The notes under the pieces were generated by a model. The model made no database searches and was not told the origin of the DNA. It was given only the letters and a program-made list of their open reading frames with translations. A stretch of 64,000 bases of DNA from Synechococcus sp. CBW1002 (GTDB taxonomy: Bacteria; Cyanobacteriota; Cyanobacteriia; PCC-6307; Cyanobiaceae). The stretch spans positions 2,232,001 to 2,296,000 of the forward strand of contig NZ_CP060398.1 in assembly GCF_015840915.1 (NCBI RefSeq), written 5' to 3'. Shown one piece after another: positions 58,859-64,000 of the stretch. A program made the translations under genes and the position numbers. Position 1 is the first letter of the stretch, and every line of letters starts with the position of its first letter.

Positions 58859-59880
58859 AGGGTCGCCTCCACCAGACGCACACCGGGCTGCTCCAGGGCA
58901 GGGCAGGGGGCCAGATCGAGCCCGTTGAGCCGGTCGATCAGCTGATACAGCTGGCCGATGCGGCGCTTGTCGAGCTGGAAGCGGAGGCAGGGCCGCAGGA
59001 TGCCGTTCTCATCGCAGCTTTCACCGGCACTGATGGTGCCCTCCTTCACCAGCTGCTCGAACTCGCGGTTGAGCTCGGCCAGCAGCGCGATCGGGACGGG
59101 AACGTGCATCAGCAGTTCGAGGCGGTCTTCGCCCAGATTGGTGCCGTGATAAACGCGGTAAAACCGGCAGATCTGGGCGATCGCCTCGTGGGCCGTGCGC
59201 GCTTCCCGCAGCAGCGAGGTGTCTTCCGGTGAGATGAGGCCACGATCCACCAGGCTGCGGCGGATGTCGTCCTGCCACACCTCCCAGAAGCGGTCCCCGT
59301 CCGGCGCCAGCAGAACCAGAGGGATCGGCGGAGTGCGACCGGTCTGAATCAGGGTCAGGGACTCGAACAGCTCATCGAAGGTGCCGAACCCGCCCGGCAT
59401 CACCACCAAGGCATCACTTTCCCGCAGGAAGAACAGTTTGCGGGTGAAAAAGTAGCGAAAGTGAAGCAGCCGCCCGTCGCAGCCACTCACATAGCGGTTG
59501 GCGTGCTGTTCAAACGGCAGATCCACGTTGAGGCCGATGCTGTTCTCACAACCGGCTCCCTGGTTGGCCGCCTCCATGACGCCGCCACCGGCTCCGGTCA
59601 TCACCTCGAAGCCCTGGGCCACCGCTGCCGCAGCCAGCTCCATGGCCAGCTGGTAGGAGGGATCCTCGGGGGACGTGCGGGCCGAGCCGAACACCGTCAC
59701 CTTGCGGGTCTGGCGGTGGGGCTGGAACACCGCAAGTCCATCACGGATATCCGCCATGGCGCCGTTGATCAGGCGCCATTCACTGGTGTCGTCACTGCTG
59801 CGGGCGATCTCCAGCAGCGTGACGATGGTGCGTTCGATCTGACGGCGTTGTGGATGCCCCTGGAGCAGGTTGCCCAGCAC
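58855..59880 (-). CDS. LOG family protein (TIGR00730-like)
   Basis: The 341-residue product belongs to the LOG/lysine-decarboxylase-like family; some members are cytokinin riboside 5'-monophosphate phosphoribohydrolases or nucleotide 5'-monophosphate nucleosidases. The Rossmann-like core has VTVFGSARTSPEDPSYQLA, MTGAGGGVMEAANQGA and the signature PGGFGTFDELFE. An N-terminal helical part (IERTIVTLLEIARSSDDTSE) and a long C-terminal part (from about 225) are added to the short plant-type core. The start is GTG 59880; in-frame codons upstream to the trxA stop also look coding-like. It is coupled to hisH. Confidence 0.85.
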   Translation of the reverse strand: MLGNLLQGHPQRRQIERTIVTLLEIARSSDDTSEWRLINGAMADIRDGLAVFQPHRQTRKVTVFGSARTSPEDPSYQLAMELAAAAVAQGFEVMTGAGGGVMEAANQGAGCENSIGLNVDLPFEQHANRYVSGCDGRLLHFRYFFTRKLFFLRESDALVVMPGGFGTFDELFESLTLIQTGRTPPIPLVLLAPDGDRFWEVWQDDIRRSLVDRGLISPEDTSLLREARTAHEAIAQICRFYRVYHGTNLGEDRLELLMHVPVPIALLAELNREFEQLVKEGTISAGESCDENGILRPCLRFQLDKRRIGQLYQLIDRLNGLDLAPCPALEQPGVRLVEATL

Positions 59881-59927
59881 CTGCAGGGGGCTCTGACCAA
59901 AGCCGTCGAGGGCGGAAAGAGAGGGAG

Positions 59928-60251
59928 TCAGAGGTACTTGGAAATCGTTCCGGAAAGGGTGGTCTTGGGAACGGCTCCAACGACGGTGTCAACCTTGTTG
60001 CCGCCCTTGAACACCATCAGGGTTGGGATGGAACGGATGCCGTACTGACTGGCGACATTGGGGTTCTCGTCGGTGTTGAGCTTGAACACCTTGATCTTGC
60101 CCTCGAATTCCTTGGCAATTTCATCGACGATCGGCGCCACCATCCGGCAGGGGCCGCACCAGGGAGCCCAGAAATCCACCAGCACAGGCACGTCGCTCTT
60201 GAGCACGTCTTGCTCAAAGGAGGCGTCGGTGACGGCTGCAGCGCTGGACAT
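59928..60251 (-). CDS. trxA: Thioredoxin
   Basis: The 107-residue m-type thioredoxin has the active site [10 protein letters not shown], the cis-Pro strand [11 protein letters not shown], and [15 protein letters not shown]. It reduces disulfides of Calvin-cycle and other enzymes via ferredoxin- or NADPH-dependent reductases. It follows guaB3 and the Yfr1 sRNA on the same strand, an order known from picocyanobacteria. Confidence 0.97.
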   Translation of the reverse strand: MSSAAAVTDASFEQDVLKSDVPVLVDFWAPWCGPCRMVAPIVDEIAKEFEGKIKVFKLNTDENPNVASQYGIRSIPTLMVFKGGNKVDTVVGAVPKTTLSGTISKYL

Positions 60252-60362
60252 CCTTTACTGGGATCAGGGTGATTCGAATCTAGCAACGGCCCCTGAATCC
60301 TCCAGACAGCTCCCGTCGAAGCGTTGCACGGCTTGATGGGACACGATCCAGGGGCCAGGAAG

Positions 60363-60424
60363 ACAAAAAGCCCGGACGCGCCGGGCCGGGGGGTGTGAGG
60401 AGTGTGCGAGCCGTAGCCCCCACG
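60363..60424 (-). ncRNA. yfr1: Small regulatory RNA Yfr1
   Basis: The guaB3-trxA spacer holds, on the minus strand, the ultra-conserved Yfr1 core ACTCCTCACAC (60395-60405), preceded by a GC-rich 5' stretch and followed directly by a stem-loop with a T-run. Yfr1 (about 60 nt, single-stranded core between two hairpins) is known from most cyanobacteria and in marine picocyanobacteria I recall it in this same spacer; in Prochlorococcus it represses outer-membrane porin mRNAs. A TAATCT hexamer at 60430-60435 is a plausible -10 box. The 5' end is estimated, and the first hairpin is less clear than the terminator. Confidence 0.82.
60365..60386 (-). terminator. Rho-independent terminator of Yfr1 (and guaB3)
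   Basis: On the minus strand GCCCGG and CCGGGC form a 6-bp GC stem around a CGCGT loop, followed by five T. It is the 3' hairpin of Yfr1 and would also stop read-through from guaB3. Confidence 0.88.
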
Positions 60425-60488
60425 CCTTGAGATTAACGCCCGTCTCGCCGGCGCCCGAACTGAATCTCAGCTTGCGACAGGCCCGGAA

Positions 60489-61652
60489 TCACTTGCCCAT
60501 GCCCAACTGCTGGGCCTTCTGATACACCTTCCCTTCGGTGAGCAGCGACGGAGCGACCACCACCTCCACCTGCTGCATGTCCTGGATGGTGCGGGCTCCC
60601 AGGGTGCCCATGGAGGTGCGGATGCAGCCCAGCAGATTCTGGGTGCCGTCATCGAGGCCAGCGGGGCCACGCAGGATCTTCTCGAGGCTGCCGGTGGTGC
60701 CCACCTTGATGCGGGTGCCCCTGGGCAGCACGGGGCTGGGGGTGGCCATACCCCAGTGGAAGCCGCGACCCGGGGCTTCGGCGGCACGGGCGATCGGCGA
60801 GCCGATCATCACGGCGTCGGCGCCGCAGGCCAGACACTTGCAGATGTCGCCGCCGGTGACGATGCCACCATCCGCCACGATCGGTACGTAACGGCCGCTC
60901 TCTTTCTGATAGTCGTCGCGGGCGGCTGCGCAGTCGGCCACTGCGGTGGCCTGGGGGATGCCGATACCCAGCACGCCGCGCGAGGTGCAGGCGGCACCGG
61001 GGCCGATTCCCACCATCACGCCGGCGGCGCCGGCACGCATCAGCTGCAGGGCCACCTCGTAGGTGACGCAGTTGCCGATCACCACCGGCACGCCGAAGTC
61101 GCGGCAGAGGGTGGCCAGATCCAGGGTTTCCTGGCCTTCAGGGCCGATGTGCTCGGTGCTCACCACCGTGGCCTGGACGAAGAACAGGTCCGCACCGGCC
61201 TCGGCGATCGCCTTGCCGAACTTCAGGGCAGCCACGGGGGTGGCGCTCACCGCGGCAATGCCACCCTTGGCCTTGATCTCAGCGATCCGCTGGCGAATCA
61301 GATCCTCCCGGACCGGCTGGCTGTAGAGCTCCTGCATCAGCGGCACGAAGTCGTCCTTGCCCACGGCGGCGATGCGATCCAGCACGGGGTTGGGGTCGTC
61401 GTAGCGGCACTGCACCCCCTCCAGGTTCAGTACCCCCAGGGCCCCTTGCCTGGTGAGCTCCACGGCCATATCCACGTCCACCACCCCATCCATGGCGCTG
61501 GCGATGATCGGGATCTCCCGATCGATGCCACCCAGGGTCCAGCTGCTGTCGGTCACCGCCGGATCGACAGTGCGGCCACCGGGCACCAGGGCGATCTCAT
61601 CGATGCCGTAGGCACGGCGGACGGTGCGGGATCGACCGAGCTGGATGTTCAC
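60489..61652 (-). CDS. guaB: GuaB3-family IMP dehydrogenase-related protein
   Basis: The 387-residue product belongs to the cyanobacterial GuaB3 group of the IMP dehydrogenase/GMP reductase superfamily, which lacks the CBS pair of classical IMPDH. Motifs are [20 protein letters not shown], the catalytic Cys loop [18 protein letters not shown], and [21 protein letters not shown] with substrate contacts. Oxidation of IMP to XMP is the expected reaction. GTG 61652 ([16 protein letters not shown]) fits the family exactly. Yfr1 and trxA follow. Confidence 0.93.
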   Translation of the reverse strand: MNIQLGRSRTVRRAYGIDEIALVPGGRTVDPAVTDSSWTLGGIDREIPIIASAMDGVVDVDMAVELTRQGALGVLNLEGVQCRYDDPNPVLDRIAAVGKDDFVPLMQELYSQPVREDLIRQRIAEIKAKGGIAAVSATPVAALKFGKAIAEAGADLFFVQATVVSTEHIGPEGQETLDLATLCRDFGVPVVIGNCVTYEVALQLMRAGAAGVMVGIGPGAACTSRGVLGIGIPQATAVADCAAARDDYQKESGRYVPIVADGGIVTGGDICKCLACGADAVMIGSPIARAAEAPGRGFHWGMATPSPVLPRGTRIKVGTTGSLEKILRGPAGLDDGTQNLLGCIRTSMGTLGARTIQDMQQVEVVVAPSLLTEGKVYQKAQQLGMGK

Positions 61653-61709
61653 CGGAGACTGACGCAATCGAGACAAACTATCAACAAGCCGTCACATCAC
61701 GGCGCCGAC

Positions 61710-62198
61710 TCAGCCCCTGCCGCGAAAGGATTCCCAGCGCCTGCTCCAGTCCTGCAGCAGGGCCTCACGATCCTTGCTGTAAACCAGCTTGGTCACAGCG
61801 AAGCGGCTGAGCCAGATCACCCCCACCAGCTCCAGCAGCCCGGGCAGCAGGGGAAGGCTCTGCATCGCCCCGATCACGCCGGCGTAAACCTTCAGGAGCA
61901 TCACCACTCCGATCAGCACCGCCAGTGCGATCAGCGGGGAGCGCAGCTGCTGCCAGAGCTCCTGCACGGCGCCACTGGCGAACCAGTCCTGCAGCTTCGA
62001 AACCAGCAACTGCCATTCGCCACCCTCCCCGGCATCACCCTCCAGAGGAGGCACCGTCAAGGTGGCGGCCAGCGGCGAGTCACTGTCCGTTGCCGGTGTG
62101 GTGACTTCCGGGGCCTGCGCAGCCTCCACGGCAGGAGCCGGGGGGGTGGGCAGGCCGGCATCCTCGGCGGACGGCATCGGGCTGGAACTGTCGACCAT
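61710..62198 (-). CDS. CAAD-domain (CURT1-like) thylakoid protein
   Basis: The 162-residue product has an acidic, Pro/Thr/Ala-rich N-terminal half and a C-terminal CAAD domain with two membrane helices (SPLIALAVLIGVVMLLKVYAGV and LLPGLLELVGVIWLSRFAV) and a terminal amphipathic helix (SRRWESF). CAAD proteins include CURT1, which shapes thylakoid membranes. ATG 62198 (MVDSSSPMPS) is chosen; the 35 residues upstream in frame are not like the family. It is 57 bp upstream of guaB3. Confidence 0.88.
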   Translation of the reverse strand: MVDSSSPMPSAEDAGLPTPPAPAVEAAQAPEVTTPATDSDSPLAATLTVPPLEGDAGEGGEWQLLVSKLQDWFASGAVQELWQQLRSPLIALAVLIGVVMLLKVYAGVIGAMQSLPLLPGLLELVGVIWLSRFAVTKLVYSKDREALLQDWSRRWESFRGRG

Positions 62199-62380
62199 GG
62201 GTCCAGGCAGGGCTGGAGCGGAGCTTACGGCGACCTTTCCATGCGTTCCAGGCGGGAGGCCTTGAGATGGAGATCCCTGGAGATGAACTCTCAGGCGTTC
62301 CACGAGGGCCTTCAGGCCACAGGCTTCAGCGGTCCTCTGGCTTGAGGCAGGCGTGGTCTCCCGGCGTCATGGGACACCCT

Positions 62381-63511
62381 TCAGGGATCAAGGGGAAGCA
62401 GGGCTGCTCTCTCCGTCAGGGGCTGCAGGGGCAGTCTCAGGGGGAAACGTCCCTCCTGCAGGCGTTGCACCAGCTCCTCGGCGATCTCGGCCGCCAGGCG
62501 GATGCTGTGGGCCGGAGCGCAGCGCAGCGATCGGCCACTGACCTGCACCCGACCCGCCAGCAGCTGGGCATAGGGCACCCCGCCGAAGCTGGGCTTGATC
62601 CGCCGCGGGATCGACAGGTCCAGCACCGGTGCCTCCAACTGTTCATGGGGCGCGGCGGCGCGGCGGGCGACGGCCTCGCTGAGCAGGGGGACCGGTGCCG
62701 CCAGCGCCACCAGCAGGGCACTGCCCTGCCCCTCGAAATGGCTGGCCCGCAGCCAGCGCAGATCAAGATCGGCCAGGTCCACGCTCACCGCCGCCACGGC
62801 GCCGGGCGTGCGGGCATGGCCGCTGGCCTGGCGTCGTGGCCGGGGCTGATGGCCGCTGCCCGCCCCCACCACCACGCCCAACCCACCAGCCACCAGTACC
62901 GGTGACCCCGGCCCCAATCCGGCCAGGCCCGGCATCGTCAGGCCGATGCTGCCGGCACCGCCGCAGCTGAACAACGCGTTGCCGAAGGGACCCAGCAGGG
63001 GGCCGTAGGGGGAGCGGATCAGCCCTTCGGCGCTGCTCACGGCCACCACGCCGTTCTCGCTGATGGCGCGATGCAGGCTGAGGCGAGCCACGCCGATGCG
63101 ATCAAGGTCAAGGCTGGTATGCAGTTCCGGACGGGGCTGCAGAGGCGTGGCCTCGCCGGTGGCCGCCAGACTCACCCGCTGACCGGCCAGCAGGTTCGCC
63201 AGCACCTGGGCGCCCCCAGCGGCGATCGGCAGCAGCAGCTCGCCCGGCCCGGCTCCGGCCAGGGCCGCCACCCCATCCACCTGCGCCTCCCGGATCCGGA
63301 TCGGGGGATCGGTGGGGCCCAGGCCGAGCAACAGGCACCCCTGATCGATGAAGCTGGCGTCGGCGGCCACCACCACATCGGTTGCGGCGTAGGCCTGCTC
63401 CAGCCCCAGCTCCGCCACCCGCTGCCGGAAAACGGCGGCCGTGCAGACCCGCAACGTGCCCTGCCGCTGCCGCCGCTGCAGATCGACCTCAGTGCGAACC
63501 GCTCGGCTCAT
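62381..63511 (-). CDS. Homocysteine biosynthesis (DUF39/HcyBio) protein
   Basis: The 376-residue product matches the DUF39/HcyBio family, whose methanogen member with a partner ferredoxin-like protein makes homocysteine from aspartate semialdehyde and a sulfide source. Matching segments are ATDVVVAADASFIDQGCLLL, GLGPTDPPIRIREAQVDGV, LAGQRVSLAATGEATPLQPR, GSPVLVAGGLGVVVGAGSGH and LRWLRASHFEGQGSALLVAL. Cys near residue 58 (DQGCLLL) could be the sulfur carrier. The partner NIL-ferredoxin protein is not seen nearby. It diverges from gyrA by 40 bp. Confidence 0.82.
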   Translation of the reverse strand: MSRAVRTEVDLQRRQRQGTLRVCTAAVFRQRVAELGLEQAYAATDVVVAADASFIDQGCLLLGLGPTDPPIRIREAQVDGVAALAGAGPGELLLPIAAGGAQVLANLLAGQRVSLAATGEATPLQPRPELHTSLDLDRIGVARLSLHRAISENGVVAVSSAEGLIRSPYGPLLGPFGNALFSCGGAGSIGLTMPGLAGLGPGSPVLVAGGLGVVVGAGSGHQPRPRRQASGHARTPGAVAAVSVDLADLDLRWLRASHFEGQGSALLVALAAPVPLLSEAVARRAAAPHEQLEAPVLDLSIPRRIKPSFGGVPYAQLLAGRVQVSGRSLRCAPAHSIRLAAEIAEELVQRLQEGRFPLRLPLQPLTERAALLPLDP

Positions 63512-63551
63512 GGGGCTTCGATAAACTGCCGTCTTCTAGAGACGGTCGTGC

Positions 63552-64000
63552 ATGGCGGATCCAAGCGGGCCCGGACCCACAGGCCCCGGGGAATCCGACG
63601 GGCGGATCATCCAGGCCGACCTTCGCAACGAGATGTCGCGCTCCTATCTGGAGTATGCGATGAGCGTGATCGTGGGCCGGGCCCTGCCCGATGCCCGCGA
63701 TGGCCTGAAGCCGGTGCATCGCCGCATCCTCTACGCGATGTACGAGCTGGGTCTCACCAGCGACCGGCCCTACCGCAAATGCGCCCGGGTGGTGGGCGAG
63801 GTGCTGGGTAAGTACCACCCCCACGGCGACACAGCGGTCTACGACGCCCTGGTGCGGATGGCCCAGGACTTCTCGATGCGCATGCCCCTGATCGATGGGC
63901 ATGGCAACTTCGGGTCGGTGGACAACGATCCGCCGGCGGCGATGCGCTATACCGAATCGCGCCTCCAGGCCCTCACCACCGACAGCCTGCTCGAAGACAT
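63552..64000 (+). CDS. gyrA: DNA gyrase subunit A, N-terminal part (cut by window edge)
   Basis: The frame from ATG 63552 runs off the right edge, giving about 149 residues of the winged-helix and breakage-reunion domain. [59 protein letters not shown] and [20 protein letters not shown] are canonical GyrA. The active-site Tyr that forms the covalent link to DNA is Tyr133 here (in AMRYTE). A short Gly/Pro-rich head of about 17 residues precedes the fold. ParC cannot be fully excluded without the C-terminal domain, but cyanobacteria mostly have GyrA. Confidence 0.93.
   Translation, partial: MADPSGPGPTGPGESDGRIIQADLRNEMSRSYLEYAMSVIVGRALPDARDGLKPVHRRILYAMYELGLTSDRPYRKCARVVGEVLGKYHPHGDTAVYDALVRMAQDFSMRMPLIDGHGNFGSVDNDPPAAMRYTESRLQALTTDSLLED

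Noticed and set aside
60266-60285. GATTCGAATC near the trxA start, T-loop-like
   Set aside because: No cloverleaf fits on either strand.
60756-62345. 529-codon plus-strand open frame
   Set aside because: It lies antisense to guaB3 and the CAAD gene and has shadow-type His/Gly/Gln composition.

Overview
The window comes from a GC-rich, photosynthetic cyanobacterium, most likely a Cyanobium/Synechococcus-type picocyanobacterium. Evidence for this is the set of thylakoid genes (petC-petA, petG, cytM, psaF-psaJ, an Hlip, the Mg-chelatase gene bchI, a CAAD/CURT1-type protein) and gene orders I recall from that group (bchI-ruvC-5-FCL-sufE-hom; trmH-cytM-petG-rsmD-hisH-trxA-Yfr1-guaB3-CAAD-DUF39-gyrA). 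The presence of hydrogenase maturation genes and pyruvate:ferredoxin oxidoreductase points away from open-ocean strains. The taxon is inferred from content only.

Layout. 1-10.5 kb: a truncated lipoprotein, a Ca2+/cation antiporter, a polyol-dehydrogenase-like enzyme with an alpha/beta hydrolase and a DUF2993 protein, a frameshifted response regulator-diguanylate cyclase, a GXWXG/DUF4334 protein, a GNAT, a lytic transglycosylase, rlmH, then a less GC-rich gap and a secreted DUF1400-like protein. 10.6-21.3 kb: one tightly coupled operon hypB-hypF-hypC-nifJ-(DHOD-like)-hypD-hypE, in which PFOR and a dihydroorotate-dehydrogenase-like protein sit inside the [NiFe]-hydrogenase maturation genes. 21.4-32.9 kb: tRNA-Val(CAC), a malate:quinone oxidoreductase-like flavoprotein, the petC-petA-lgt-cobM run, DUF3067, NFACT/RqcH-tatC, gmk, psaF-psaJ with a terminator, tsaD and an Hlip. 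32.9-37.8 kb: a PilT-type ATPase, wecB, an RND/HlyD adaptor and ychF.

37.8-42.0 kb is the mobile and signalling part. An intact IS630-family element with 18-bp inverted repeats and a TA duplication has split one of two tandem EAL genes, and both halves of the broken gene can be rejoined exactly. With the frameshifted GGDEF gene, two of the three c-di-GMP enzymes in the window look inactive. 42.2-48.4 kb: a small acidic protein, an MFS carrier, a DUF1400-alpha/beta hydrolase, and a two-gene peptide ABC cassette. 48.5-64 kb is a core block: hom, sufE, a NikL-like periplasmic protein, 5-FCL, ruvC, bchI, DUF3370, a beta-lactamase-fold hydrolase, a TrmH/TrmJ methylase, cytM, petG, rsmD, hisH, a LOG protein, trxA, the sRNA Yfr1, guaB3, CAAD, a homocysteine-biosynthesis (DUF39) protein and the start of gyrA.

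How it fits together. The operon at 10.6-21.3 kb reads as a dark/anoxic metabolism module: PFOR would make acetyl-CoA and reduced ferredoxin or flavodoxin from pyruvate while HypBCDEF mature a hydrogenase (structural genes and hypA lie elsewhere or are absent) that can dispose of the electrons. No CRISPR array, prophage or rRNA operon was seen.
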